Part shown: one piece after another, positions 46,911-59,215 of the stretch
How positions within the stretch are numbered: position 1 is the first letter of the stretch
Layout: each line of letters opens with the position of its first letter
DNA from: Chelydra serpentina
Lineage: Eukaryota; Chordata; Testudines; Chelydridae
Length of the DNA stretch: 64,000 nucleotides
Reading direction: 5' to 3'
Assembly (NCBI GenBank): GCA_037349315.1
Contig: JBAIAC010000027.1
Span: 12,033,501-12,097,500 of the forward strand
Program-made: the position numbers and the translations under genes
The notes under the pieces: model-generated
Database searches by the model: none
What the model saw: the letters and a program-made list of their open reading frames with translations, nothing else
What the model was told of the DNA's origin: nothing

Positions 46911-49900
46911 TCAACCTTTGAGAGACGACATTCCAGCTCGCATAATTTCATCAACCAAAAGAATGTTGCTAGCGATCACCGTGCTAGAAAGATCAAAATA
47001 TTGATGGTCAAAACTTCTGTATTATTCTACAGTTCATTCAAACAAGAGTACCAATTGCCTGCATCTCCTGCTCCCGCCCCCCACACCCTCAGTCCCCACT
47101 TCACACCCACCCACCACTCTGTAGATTACTGTTCTACATTCGCTAACTTGTTTAAAAACTCATACCAGCTGTTGAAGTGTCATTCTGTAAGTTCTTATAA
47201 ACCAATCTGGGGCTTATTTAAGCAGTTTGATTTCTCTATGGTGGACAGAGGTGAAACAGATATCAAGACTAGTCATTTTTATATAAAAACGATTGTACTC
47301 GCATGTTTTTATTTCAACATTGTACATTTAGATTATAATAAAAATATTTCTGTAAAGATTAACCCATCCCATATCAATCCATCAAATTTGACCAATAGCA
47401 ATGGAAGCCTATTTTAGTTTAAAAATAAAAATTACAAAGTATTTACCACGAATGAAGTAGTTGTTTTTTGACATTATAATTATCCCAAATTCCAGCTGCT
47501 GCCGCCACCATTGGTTCACCTGGGAATGTAAAATAAATCCCCTTGTAGGCAATTGATACGTTTTAGCATTTTATTAAATGTAGTTCAAAATCTTGTTACA
47601 GACAGTAGGAAGTCACAAGACATTAACATGTTTTCTCCCCCCCCGCCCGCCAACATAGACTCAGACTTAAGAACGGCCATACTGGGTCAGACCAAAAGGT
47701 CCATCAAGCCCAATATCCTGTCTTCTGACAGTCGCCAATGCCAGATGCCCCAGAGGGAATGACTACAACAGGTAATCAAGTGATCCATCCCCTGTCGCCC
47801 ATTCCCAGCTTCGGGCAAAACACTTGCTGCTGCCACCAAGAGGCAAACAAAAGTATCTCCTACTTCATACTAAACACTGGCCTTCATTTTTGTGTGCCCA
47901 TGTGTGTTACAATGAAAAATACACTTTGTAAATGAGTGTCTGAGCCTCCAAATGGGGAACAGTGGCTCACCAAGTCAGTTAATTAAGTCTCTTGCATAAA
48001 GCTATATTGAAGTTAAATATTATTCATGAGTGAAGTATTCTTCTAGGAAATATTCTTCTAGTAATCTAATCAACTAAAGAAGCTGCTGATTGAAAATCTG
48101 CCAGAAGGCCTTACAATTCAGCCAGTCCTAAAACATCTTTGGAAGCTAAAGCGTGATGGACTTGAACACACAACACATCTGTATTTCCCTCATCAGAAAC
48201 AGCACCACTTTGCTGGCTCAAAGCAAAAATTATTTAACCCTAATTGTCCGAACAACATATTTTAAAGTTTCTTACCAGTGTTCAGATCAACTCCAATAAG
48301 CTGTCCTGATTCTGCATATTCGGCCAGAACTTTCACTAGTGTTTCCTGGGGGTCATAGCCAGAGTTCTGCGCAAGAACCTTGGGAGGGGGGAAGAAAGAA
48401 AGAAAGAGAAACATGTTTTATGTATTAAAAACTTAAAGCCCTGAAACAATCTACAGAAGGTGCTTCATTAACTGTTAATCTCTACCATAGCTCCCACCAC
48501 ATCTCCCTGCCCCCACTGGTATCACTCAGACAAAAATTAGGAAGGATATACACTTATCCTCCAAATAAGACATTTATTACTCATGTCTGTGCTCTGGCAA
48601 AAAAGACTCTTCACTGAAGTGGACTCCTAAGACAGGTACAATTTTCTACACTTTATAACTGCTCTGAAACTATTACTTTAACCATGAGTACTTTTATACC
48701 TTAGGAATTATGAGCAGAGCATCAGCAAAGGCTTGAACTCCAAACTGGGCTCTTCCTTTTACACTGGGCTTATGTTTCACAAGAGCATCAGCTATTGCCA
48801 CTTCTAATGCACCAGCTCCTGGAACTACACATCCTGTAAAGACAAGACACTAGTGTACAGCCATATCAAACAATTAGACTACATAATTTAAATAAGTGGT
48901 CATGGAGCTCCCACCGAGGCAAAGAGGTCAGTTAAGATTTGCTGACTGTAGTGAAGAGCTCCAAGCTTTTATTGGATGGAGAGAAAGCTAGTAAGTTAAA
49001 AACTAAAACTTGTATGTTTTTACCATATTCACTAAAACATGCCAAGACATGATGGTAACAATTTTTAGTAAAAATCTTATGGACTGGCCAGCTGTTATAT
49101 TTTAGGCCACCTGTAGACATTTCAGCAAGACAGCAGAAATACCAAGCCAAGATTATTAGTATTACATGTAATTTAAATAAAGCACAAAGTCTACACATAG
49201 TAAAAGGTTTTTACATCAACAGTTTGCAGTTCTCACATGTCATTTTTAGTTAAAATGATCTAGAAGAGGCACTTTGTTTTAGTTTTTTCCTTCCCTTTGA
49301 AATGGAGATTGGAATAGAAGAGCAGCAGCAATTTTGCAGTTTTCTTGGAATAAAACTCAAGTTTTGGTAACACCATAAATATATACTAATTCAAGATATT
49401 TTAAACAGATTTTTGAAAAATGTGTTATTGGTTCATTGTTTCCACTGATAAGAAATGCTATACTAATACTTCCCAGCAGGAACTTTAGACTGACAATGCA
49501 GAGTAATAAACTTTCACATGACTGGAAAGCAAGCCTTTCCTAGCCCTTGTCTATGTTTCCAGTGGCATGTAGGGTACATATAGCTATGCACAACAGTGAC
49601 AAATAGGCAGTGTCCTCACTGCAGTATGTAGCTACACGTAGCAGTGAGGGGGGGGGGGGGGCAGCTGGGAGCTACCAAAGTCTCTCTTTGCAGCAGAAAA
49701 AGCCTGCCAGAGCTTTTCCCCACTGCCGGAGCCTTTCACTGTTGCAGGGAAGTAGTGGGACACTACATAGCTAAAAATAGTGTAGACATGGGAGGCATTG
49801 CTTAGGCATGTAGAGATTCATATAGGGTAGATGATCTAGGGTGCTGGCATGTCTATTCAGCCAAGCAGTGCTTTACTGTCTACACTGCTCTTTATACTTG

Positions 49901-52900
49901 TGCTAGCAGGATGCGCAGTGTCTGGACTCTATATGCTACCACGAATGTAGACATACATACATACCCAGAGTTGCAAGGTGTATGTATGTATTTTTTATTC
50001 TCCCACTTCCAAAACCATGGACTTTAATTAGATCGAAAGTTTTCATAATCTTCTCTGTAGTGATTAGAGCATCCTGTAGTAACAGTTATCCAGCAACTTT
50101 TAACTGCAGCACTTAACTTACTGTTAACATTTAATAATACTTATTCCCTCTCGGAGAAAGGTGACAAAATTAATAGCTGCATGTTGCCTAACATGTAACT
50201 GAAGTTACAATAACTAAATGTGTGTGTCCATCTTTCCTGAATACTCACTTTATACAGACACTGTGCTAAAGCACACTTCTACTTGAAGTGTTCCCAGTGC
50301 CTTGCTGTTTTGAAACTACTAACGAAAGCTAACATTTTATCCATATCACTCGACAGAAAAGTACAGGCACATAGATGTGCATTGGCAGGTATGTTTTGCA
50401 TATTTCAAGAGGTGCCTCGTAAGACCTTGTTAAATGTAATAAAAACACCAGGAGACTTACCATCCTCAATAGCGTTTTTGACAGCACGTAGCCCATCTCT
50501 TACTGCATCCTTGATTTGCATGAGTGTATGTTTATTTGGCCCCCTGATCAACAGGGTAACAGAGCGAGGGTTGTCACACTTCTCAATGAAGGTAAACTTC
50601 TCTTCACCCTATATGCCAATAGCAGCAAGTTTCGAATATCACATTTTTGCTTAACAAAAACCCCACAGCATATTCATGTAAATCACTAAATTAAAAATAT
50701 TTAACTATGGTGCATCTGAGTATTTTAAGACCAATGTCAACAAGAGTGTTATTCAGATAATTTTGTACTGAACCTTTCAGGAGGGGAGAAGAGATGGAAG
50801 GGGAGAAGTTTGTCTCCTCACCCTCAGAAGGTGTTCATATTCCTTCTTAATTACATTTTAGCCTTAAATGGAGAACAAGTTTATTCTGTGTTTCTCTGGG
50901 GTTCAATTTTATTCTTTATCCCCAACACATTCTAGTTGCAGTACTAACATCTAGGCAAAATGTTTACACATGACAAGGAGCAACAAGGACAAGTAGTCCC
51001 AGTGACTTTGAGATTTCCATTACTGCTCTCAAACTTCTAAATGAATTCTCACTGGCACCTAAATGCAGGCAAAAGACCTCCATATGTTTAGAAGTAGCAG
51101 AATCAACAATAAAGCCTGAACTGAAAAGATTGCTGCAGACACCAGATAGGAGCCAGAGGAATATCTAATTTAGCCTTAGTTACAAACTGAAGGTCTTACG
51201 CACCAGTGTATACTCGTAGACAAGACCAGCATGCCCCAAACAGTCAGCAGTGAGGTCATCCACAGAATTCATAGCCATACCACCACAAGCAAGGGTCAAT
51301 CTGAAAAAGGATGAACATAAAACACCTAAAGCAGGTTACATTTTAAAAAAATAAGTGAAAAGAAGCTAGAGAATCTTAGTTGCCCGAGTAGTCCCGAGTG
51401 AAGATGCTTTTCACACCATGCCATAAAGTGTTATAACATATAGGCTGGTCTCCTTATTTGTGAATTTCAAGATATTAAGGTTTGTTTATTCAGGTGATTT
51501 ATTTCCTAGTGTTCAAGTTTAAAACAATTCAAGCCTCTTCTACACTACTCTGAGTTGAAAGCTTACTGTAAACATAGTTTATACTGGACTGACAGTTTTT
51601 ACTCCTGTAAGTGTATGTGCTTGAGCTAAAGGGATATTTTACTTCGGTTTTGAAAGAAAATATACAATAAACTAAGAATGGATAGAGTGAAAGTTCGTAA
51701 CACAAAATCTCTATTCCTTCCCCAAGGACTAACCTTTCCATGTTCCTCCTTTTTGCTCTGCGCAAAGCTACTATTCCTTCTTTTGCAAGTGCATCCAAGG
51801 AAAATGGGTCAATTCCCTATAAGCAAAGAGAAAAGTACACATTAGGAAAACTAAAAATAGATTCAGTCCAGCACTAAGGACCAAAGTCTACATTCAGTTC
51901 ATACAGAAGTAAGTGGGAGCTATGCACATGTATCTGAAAACACACTGCTGACCAAGCCTGACTAAGGCTTGTCTGAAGAAACCTATACAGTTAACTGAAA
52001 AGAAAGCATCAGGCCAGCCAAGAATACCAACATTAAGTATTTTTTCCAGTTACCTTGTAGTCTCATTTATCTCACCTTTTGATTGAGCACAATAAATCCT
52101 TTATTTGAATCACCACAGACTCTCTTTTTCAAATCTATGATTTTGTTCACTCTGTCTTCAATGAATTTTCTTTCAGCTTTTACTAACTTCTCTCTTTCTT
52201 CTGCACTCTTATAAAAGAATCCCGAGCTCACCTCTCTGAAAAGATGACATTGTTCAACATTACTAATGTTAAAATAGCAGAATCTTAAAATCAGAATAGG
52301 ACTTACCTTACATGTTTCAGTTAAGACAATTAGCTAAAATTATAGTACAGCACTATGACATGTACAGTCCTTTTGAATACATGTAAAAGGAAAAGGATTC
52401 CTTCCAATGCAGAGGTAAGCACAGAATTATTCTAGCACAGAGTTAATACCAAGGGAACTATTAAGTATACTTGGGTGTTCACTGTGCAATGCAAGACTTG
52501 TTGGAGGCATAGGGGAGACTTCCTGTCATTCAATAAGCCAACAGAAGGGACTATTATGCTAATGTGTCCACAATCCAGCCCACCTCAAAAGCCAATTCAT
52601 CACTCCTCTACTTTGGAGTGAAACATTTGACTTCATTTCCTCCTTTTACATAAAACTAGGCTAGTTCTACTTTTTTTTTTTTTTTTTACAAAAAATAAAA
52701 TAAAGGGATATTCTAAAATATTTATTACTCTTAAACCTTTTAAGATATATATGCAAATATTAATTCACATTACCAGAGTCAGGTATATTTCTTCTCTTGT
52801 CTCACTAGTGACTACTTACGTTTTTTCATATTCAAGTGATACATTGCAAGTAAGGATGTAAGCATCTTCCACTCTTTTCTTCATGTCAGGATGACGAGCA

Positions 52901-55900
52901 CCATGGTCCAAAACAAGTCCTTTAATCAGCCTGTAAAAAGTCAGTAAAATGACCTGTAAGAAATCCTTTCTAGACAGAGTAGGAAACTTGTTTCCCCAAA
53001 ATGTATCCAAAACTCATACTATAGTTGATGAAAACAGATTACCTACAATACTGTCATATTAAGAATTCATTGGATCATGTATCCTACGTGTATGGACATG
53101 CTAACTTTACACACAGCATACCATTAGGAATAAGTGAAAAGGAAATATACTCTAGCATAGTGTCTGACTGCATTAGCTACTGAAGAAGCCAATGCAGAAT
53201 TCATCCATGCCATTGAAGTTGAACATATCTACACTTTTTTTTTGTAATTTCAAAGAATTTTGAAGCATTATGGTTCTCTTAACACGTAATTCTGATAAGT
53301 GAAGATGTATAAAATCTTAAGAGGACACTTAACACACATTAGGAGCCACCCCACGCTGCCAATATTTTAGAGTCACAAAAGATGGATACCACAAGGAGTC
53401 CAATGGCACCTTAAAGACTAATAGATTTATTTGGGCATAAGCTTTTGTGGGTAAAAAGCCATTTCTTCAGATGCAAAAGGTGCACTTCAAATGCAAAAGG
53501 TGGAAAGCTGGATTTCCGTTCAGCTTCCATTTTTGATTAGTTACCTAAAACTTCCACTTAATCTATACTGGAAGTGGATTCGCATTCCAAAGACATGAAA
53601 TAGTTAAAAAGGAATAAAATACTTCATGTTTTTCACACTGACAACTGTTTTAAAACAATCTTTGAAAGTTAACATTTATATACAGCAGATGTACCTAATG
53701 TACATTTTATACTTGAAATGAATGTGTAGTGATGTTCAGAAAAGTGTATCAGAACAATACAGTCAGATTCTCCAGCATAAAGAGACATGATTTAGTCTCA
53801 CTTGTGTCCAGTACCTCCTGGACTGTTAGAAGATTAGCATAACAGAGATTACAGAAAAAAAGGCTATTTTTCAGTTTAATTTACTTCATAATTCTGAGAA
53901 TACTTTGCTATTAATCAGTTTTGTAGTCCCCCCCCCATGTAGTCAGTTTTCTCTTTTCAAACAAAACAGGGCTAAGAAAAACAGGAAAATGCAATTGTAA
54001 ATTGACAAAAATTGGCAAAGGGACTTAGAAGTGGCATAATACCTAAAGCTACCTTCAACTGTTTTAAAGCAATTAAGTTCCAAACTACGATTAACCTTGA
54101 AGTACAGAATGCATTACCAACATTTTATAGCTACCTACGCTGTTTCAGTTTCTGATTTGTGCTTCATCTCCATAATCTCAACCATGTAGAGGTCGATAGG
54201 CTCATCTGGTTTTTTGATTGCCAAAACAGCATCTACTACAGCCTGGAATAGAAGAGAATGCATATTTTTTATGGAGGCATTCTTAAAAAAAACCCCAGCC
54301 AGTATTCCCCCAACTTTTGTACATTTTCACCCCTCCCTCAATTAGTTACAGAACAAGTTGAACACCTGGAGTTCCTTACACTAAAGGACAGTAAGGTAAG
54401 ATGACAGACACACATGCACACTTGCCTCTGTTAAGATATCAGCAAGTTCTGCATGAACTTTAGTACGCAGGGACGTTCTGGCAACATCCATAAGTGTCTC
54501 CCTGTCCATCTCCTTGGTTACTTTGACTTTTTCCAAAACTTCAAGTGCTTTTTCCTTTGCAGCTTCAAATCCTTCAGTGACTATTCTAGGGTGCAAGCCC
54601 TAATTTTTAAAAAAAGTTAAACAGAATGATGAGTGGACATTTTTTCACACCCGAAAACTCCTATTTACTAGTTTACTTGAAAAGTTAAGATTTGAAGTGT
54701 GATCTCCAAACTTCAGATACCACAAATATCCATGACTTTGGTGCTGTAAGACTGAAGTACATTAGAATTTGCATACTACGGGGGGGGGGGGGGGGGAGAA
54801 GAGGGGAAAAATGTACGGTCCTTCTGAATACATGTAAAAGGAAAGGTACTCCTTTTAATGCAGAGGAAAAGTACAGATTATTCTAGCACAGAGTTATAGC
54901 CAAGGGAACTACAAAGCACACTTGGGTGTTCACTGTGCAACATGAATTAATAAGATATCAACCTAAGTCTCCTGGCACATACACTCCCAGCAATGATTCC
55001 TTACTCTAGAAAGGTGCCTCTTGGTGTCATACAATTAGAAGACAAGAGCTTTAAATCCAAATAGAAATCAGTCAAAAACAAATGGTAGGTATAAGATGCA
55101 TCCATCACAGGTGGTTTAAACCTGTAATAACACAACCCAAGCTAGTTTATCATAATCTATTTTAGTTTTTACCCAATGTATTCACACAATAAAAGGTGTC
55201 TCAAAATAAAGTCATTCTGGAAGAGATGCAACACCTGAAGTTTCTTTTATGAACATGAAACATTAACTGCAATGATGCTGAACAGCCTCAAAGGAAAATG
55301 TTCACTCATTTTCTTATGAAAGTGAAAAATTCATACATACCTCAGAAATATAGAGATCTGCCTGCTTCAGCAGCTCTCCAATGATCAGAACATTTGAAGT
55401 GGTACCATCTCCAGTGATGTCATCCTGTGCTGTTGCTACTTTTGCTATCAAGGAGGCTGTTGGGTGTTGTATTTGCTAAACAAAAACAAGACACTGAACA
55501 ATACATCTTGTTGAATTGTTATGGAAGTAACTATCTGAAACCAATTTAACAATTATATATGGCCAGTACTTACTGTTCATAACCAATAGTGCATCTGAAT
55601 GATTTTGTTTTTATCAGTTTAAAGTGACACTATGTAATTAGAATCATATTTAAAGAGCAAGCTATTATGGTCACAGGCTTTGCATAACTCGTTTTGACCA
55701 AAAAAGCAATGAAAATAAAGAACTGGCATTGGTTTCTTCAAACATTAAGAAGTTCTTATCAGCCAAGTTATTCAAAAAGTACCATGTATACATACATGCC
55801 TGACAGTGACTCAAGGAAGAAACCCAATCTTATAGGGACAGTCCCGATATTTGGGGTGTTTTTTTAATATGGGTTCCTATTACCCCCCACCCCGTCCCAA

Positions 55901-56926
55901 TTTTTCACACTTGCTATCTGGTCACCCTACATGGACCACACCCACCATGCAGCCCAGTACATTTTTTTATCATCATATCTGTACCTTTCTCCATTTGCCC
56001 TCAATTCTGCATGTACATCTGCCCAGAGGCCTACTGTTTGCAATAGAAATGCAGGCCTCTCTCTGATCAGATGCTAGACTGGGACTTGAGAGACATACAA
56101 GTGTTAGGTGAACCAAAATACATTTTGGACAAACAGCCTATTTAAGAGTAACAGGCAGGATACTGAATGGAAGATCTAACCCTTTCTGAGGTCTGAGATA
56201 TAACGGATTGGTAAATGAGGCAACAGGTACATTTTTACTATGGAGTTAACTTTCCTTTAGGGTTGCCAACCCACGAGATTTAGCCAACATCTGCCCAAAC
56301 GACACCTGCCTTCAGCCACTGTATGAGAAGCCCCATTCCTCGTCACCGCGCAGAGCTCGAGCCGTTCTGCTCGCCCAGAGGGGGAGGGGCGCACTCACCA
56401 TTTCGTGGAGCAGCACGTTGCCATCTTTGGTGAGCTTGATCTCTCCAGCACCAGACACCAGCCTGCGAGCGGCACAAGGCAGAACGTCAGCGGCTGCGCA
56501 GCCTCCGCCTTGCCCCGTTCCCCAGCGGCCTGCGCATTGCCCAACCCCCAGCGCGCGGCAGCCTAGGCGCCCGCATGGCCGGGAAGGGGGGGGGGGGGGG
56601 GCTAGCGCCAACCTCCCACCCGCTTTGTCTCCAACGTTCTGCGCCCTCCCGCGCGCCTGGCAGCAACCGGCGCCTCCCGCCAGTCGCTCCGGGGAGCGCC
56701 CATCCCCCCCGGGCCTCACAGCTACCGCCTCCTCAGCCACGCGGCCCCTCCCGGGCCCCCGCCTCGCCCCCACCCCCACCGGCGCTCACATCTTCATGGT
56801 GCCCTTGGGGCCCAGATTGGTCCGCAGCACGTCCTGCAGCCCCCGGGCCGCGCTGATGTTCACGGCCAGCGCCGCCTGGGCGCGGGCCACCTCGGCCTTA
56901 GGGTTGAGCGCCTTCACCGCCGACAT
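46911..56926 (-). CDS. CCT6A: T-complex protein 1 (TRiC/CCT) subunit zeta
   Basis: Exons in transcript order: 56926-56790, 56462-56399, 55475-55341, 54599-54426, 54242-54139, 52930-52820, 52235-52076, 51816-51734, 51300-51204, 50608-50461, 48833-48700, 48378-48276, 47519-47447, 46983-46911. All are in phase, giving 531 residues, the human length. Group II chaperonin subunit of the cytosolic TRiC ring that folds actin, tubulin and many other proteins using ATP. Signatures: [10 protein letters not shown] (about 37-46), [13 protein letters not shown], the GDGTT nucleotide loop at 89-93, [13 protein letters not shown] in the apical domain, [11 protein letters not shown] and [10 protein letters not shown] near 405-414 (equatorial). 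The end is [10 protein letters not shown]. The upstream in-frame ATG at 56968 would add MGTGLFFW..., which no CCT subunit has, so [10 protein letters not shown] is taken as the start. Intron 4 is GC-AG (donor GCAAGT at 54425-54420). Introns 4-7 are small and AT-rich. Introns 3 and 6 host snoRNA copies. Confidence 0.97.
47657..47830 (-). mobile_element. CR1-like 3' end, antisense, in CCT6A intron 12
   Basis: Starts GACTTAAGAACGGCCATACTGGGTCAGACC and runs AAGGTCCATCAAGCCCAATATCC, CCAATGCCAGATGCCCCAGAGG. This is the reverse of the CR1 3' end seen at about 31250-31370. Confidence 0.85.
49545..49965. mobile_element. DNA-element-like repeat in CCT6A intron 10
   Basis: Has outer motifs CCCTTGTCTATGTTTCCAG and AATGTAGACATACATAC and repeated TGTAGCTA/TAGCTA hexamers (CATATAGCTATGC, ATGTAGCTACACGTAGC, CACTACATAGC), as in turtle inverted-repeat DNA elements. 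A G14 run sits at 49648-49661. Boundaries are approximate. Confidence 0.5.
52358..52489 (-). ncRNA. Predicted H/ACA snoRNA, copy 1 (CCT6A intron 6)
   Basis: Minus-strand 132-nt H/ACA structure. The 5' hairpin closes with GCACAG/CTGTGC (5' arm at 52487-52482), has an internal pocket (TGAACAC and TATTAACT) and an upper CCAAG/CTTGG stem. The H box AGAATA is at 52433-52428, 15 nt below the pocket's upper stem, the spacing required of guide snoRNAs. The 3' hairpin carries CCTTTT/AAAAGG and is followed by ACA and 3 nt (52363-52358); an alternative ACA lies at 52384-52382. Human CCT6A is, as I recall, the host of H/ACA snoRNA SNORA15; family identity here is inferred from host position, not from alignment. 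A near-identical copy lies at 54809-54940. Confidence 0.72.
53382..53485 (+). mobile_element. Turtle SINE fragment in CCT6A intron 5
   Basis: GGAGTCCAATGGCACCTTAAAGACTAATAGATTTATTTGGGCATAAGCTTTTGTGGGTAAAAAGCC matches the middle of the turtle SINE. Head missing; it ends TTCTTCAGATGCAAAAGG. Confidence 0.8.
54809..54940 (-). ncRNA. Predicted H/ACA snoRNA, copy 2 (CCT6A intron 3)
   Basis: Second 132-nt copy on the minus strand, about 85% like copy 1 by eye. It keeps GCACAG/CTGTGC (5' arm 54938-54933), the CCAAG/CTTGG upper stem, the H box AGAATA (54884-54879) and ACA plus 3 nt (54814-54809). Differences fall largely in loops, and the 3' basal stem keeps pairing (GTAC/GTAC here, GTGC/GTAC in copy 1). 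The + strand shows a G17 run just outside the RNA's 3' end (54780-54796). Host and orientation are those of a spliced-intron snoRNA. Either copy may be the functional one. Confidence 0.7.
55823..55929 (+). mobile_element. 121-bp MITE family, copy C (CCT6A intron 2)
   Basis: CTTATAGGGACAGTCCCGATATTTGGGG ... CTATTACCCCCCACCCCGTCCC ... CACACTTGCTATCTGGTCACCCTA. The left inverted end is lost or diverged (AACCCAA in place of the usual start). Confidence 0.8.
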
Positions 56927-57125
56927 GTTTGCAGCGAAGCCCGGCCAAAAGAAGAGACCAGTTCCCACAGCCGCTGCCGCCGCCCCTCCCTTCTAGAACA
57001 CTCCGCCGCGCCAGCCCCGTCCGCCCGCCTCCCATTGGCCAGGCCGAGCCGGCTGCAGGACCATTGGGCAGCTGCCTTGTCATTCCTTCCCAGTGCCCGC
57101 CCCCTGCAGAGGCCCTCGCGGCCGT
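56330..57125 (-). promoter_or_regulatory. CCT6A CpG-island promoter with heat-shock element
   Basis: CpG-dense island over exons 1-2 and the upstream region. Upstream of the ATG (higher coordinates) are TTCTAGAA at 56991-56998, a perfect two-unit heat-shock element core, and two CCAAT boxes on the minus strand (ATTGG on + at 57034-57038 and 57063-57067). No TATA box. HSF1 control is known for CCT genes; its action at this site is inferred. In mammals this promoter is divergent with PSPH. Confidence 0.65.
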
Positions 57126-57606
57126 TGGAAGCCGTTAACATGCAAATCATATGAATCACGTGCACATATTTTTATGAATATACGCAAGGCCTCATTAATA
57201 TGTAAAAGCTTACTACTACTGTGCAGCCCTGCCTAGTCATGTACGATTGGGGCACTCACTGTATGAATAACATAATTAATATGCACAAAATAGCTTATCA
57301 CAGTTATAGCTATTTGTATGCAAATCAAGTAATTAACATGCCTCTGGTCATTAATGGGGATATTATGTAGTTAGCAATGACAATCCCCCAGTTACTAAAA
57401 TCACAAACTCTCCTGAGTTAGAAATTAGCCAAGTTTTTTTTTAAAGAGTGGATTGATATTTAAATTAGCTCAGTTAATAACAGATAAACTTAATATGACT
57501 ATGACTCTACCTCACAATAGGATCTCCAGTCTGATTGTGCGGCAGCACAACAACCTGCTGCCTTGTGGACGGGCTCATGGCAAAGCCATGACAGAGGTCC
57601 CGACTA

Positions 57607-57727
57607 GGGTGACCAGATGTCCCGATTTTATAGGGACTGTGCCGATATTTAGGGCTTTTTCTTATATAGGCTCCTATTACCCCCCATCCCGTCACAATTT
57701 TTCACACTTGCTGTCTGATCACCCTAG
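57607..57727 (+). mobile_element. 121-bp MITE, copy D, with 9-bp target duplication
   Basis: Complete element: GGGTGACCAGATGTCCCG start, TCTGATCACCCTAG end, flanked by the perfect direct repeat TCCCGACTA (57598-57606 and 57728-57736). It has the same length as copy A. This is the best preserved copy in the window. Confidence 0.9.
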
Positions 57728-59215
57728 TCCCGACTAAGTACTACATCTGCAATGTGCACACTTTGCCCTTAGAGGAACTACTTGCAGTAGTATGCTGAGG
57801 GTATAGTGCTTACTGGTGAGAGAGCAGGATAAGAGAGTTTTGGGAGGCCTGGTTGTGAATGACAGAGCTAGGTATGGGAGTCCAAGAGTTTCTGTGCAGA
57901 TGGAAAGTGACAACCTGCTTGGGTTACTGACTTTTGGACTGTTTTTTATGCAGTTGGTGTGTGAACATCAATAGGAAATACATCAGCATGTTTGGACCTC
58001 TGTGGTTTTGCTGAGCTGCTGGCAAGTTATTCTAGTGAGGAACCCCAAATAAAAAATACGAGGTAAGCTTTCTTTGTCATTGCATTCATCTTTTTTTAAT
58101 TAAATATTCTAAAATGCAGGAAATTGCACTTGGTATCACAAAATGTACTGTTTGAGGGGACCCCTGGAATTCTAATTTTAATTGTTTATCTACTCTGTGT
58201 GTGTCTGGCTACAGGCCTGGAGAAAGACTGCACACATGGCTTTTGGGATCTCTGTCCCCATATATCCTGCAAAGGAGACTCCACTCCTGGATCTTCCACA
58301 CGTCTCTGACACTCTCCCGCAAAGGATTCCACAGTGCAAGTAATATTATTATAATATTATTATTATAAGGATTCCACAGTCCAAGTATCACACCCAAACG
58401 TTTTGACATGTACCTTTGATTAATGATGATTAGCAGGCCTAGCCTCTAGCTGTAGTATGTAGCATGCAACCAACCAATAGAGGGCAATATAGTCAAACAT
58501 ACACATACATGTGCACACATGTGCACATACACACTCCCTATCCTTCATATTATGCAACTTCCAGGGCTATGATCTTTTCTTGTGATGGTCCCTGGAAAGG
58601 GGGAAGTTGTATTGCCAATATAGATAAAAAGGGGACAGTGTCGATATGAATCCATGTGACGTCACGGCTGAAGCCATCTGTAAGACATTCTGGTTTGGCC
58701 CTGCCCCAGCCCTGGTGCCTATAGTGTTCAAACACTCCGGAGCTCTTTCAGACAGGGGGCTTTGATTTAGTGCAGGGAAAAAATGTAGTCACTTTTTTTG
58801 TTTTAGTAAGAGTTTTGACATGTTTCATCAGAAAGAAAAGCCAACTTCAAAAGAAATCCAACAGTCCTTAGTTTGTCAGTATCTACACTTCTCACCAAAT
58901 GGGATTTTCTCAGGAGCCTCAAGGAGTTAGTGTCCAATTCACATTGACTTTCAAGGGAATTGGGGGTGCCTAATTCCACTAGGCCCCAATGAAAATCCAA
59001 GCTAAAAGTCTGTGCTTCCACCCTGGACCACACATTTGAGGGCTGCTGTTGAGGGCTGTTTGGCAAGAGGGCCGGGCAAGTGGAGTGGGGCAAGCCCCTG
59101 ATCCCAACCGCGGCTGGAGCACCAGGCAGGTGGTGTGAGTCTAGCGCTGGGGCGGGAGCAGAGCCGGGACTGGGGGGATGGGCCTGGATGTTAAGTGGGT
59201 GGGCCACGGCATATC

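Noticed and set aside
56786..56968. Upstream in-frame ATG of CCT6A at 56968
   Set aside because: It would add residues unlike any CCT subunit and lies in the expected 5' [13 protein letters not shown] at 56926 matches the family N-terminus.
56312..56996. Long open frames on both strands across the CCT6A CpG island
   Set aside because: GC-rich sequence with few stops; the peptides are low-complexity Pro/Ala/Arg and overlap real CCT6A exons in other frames.
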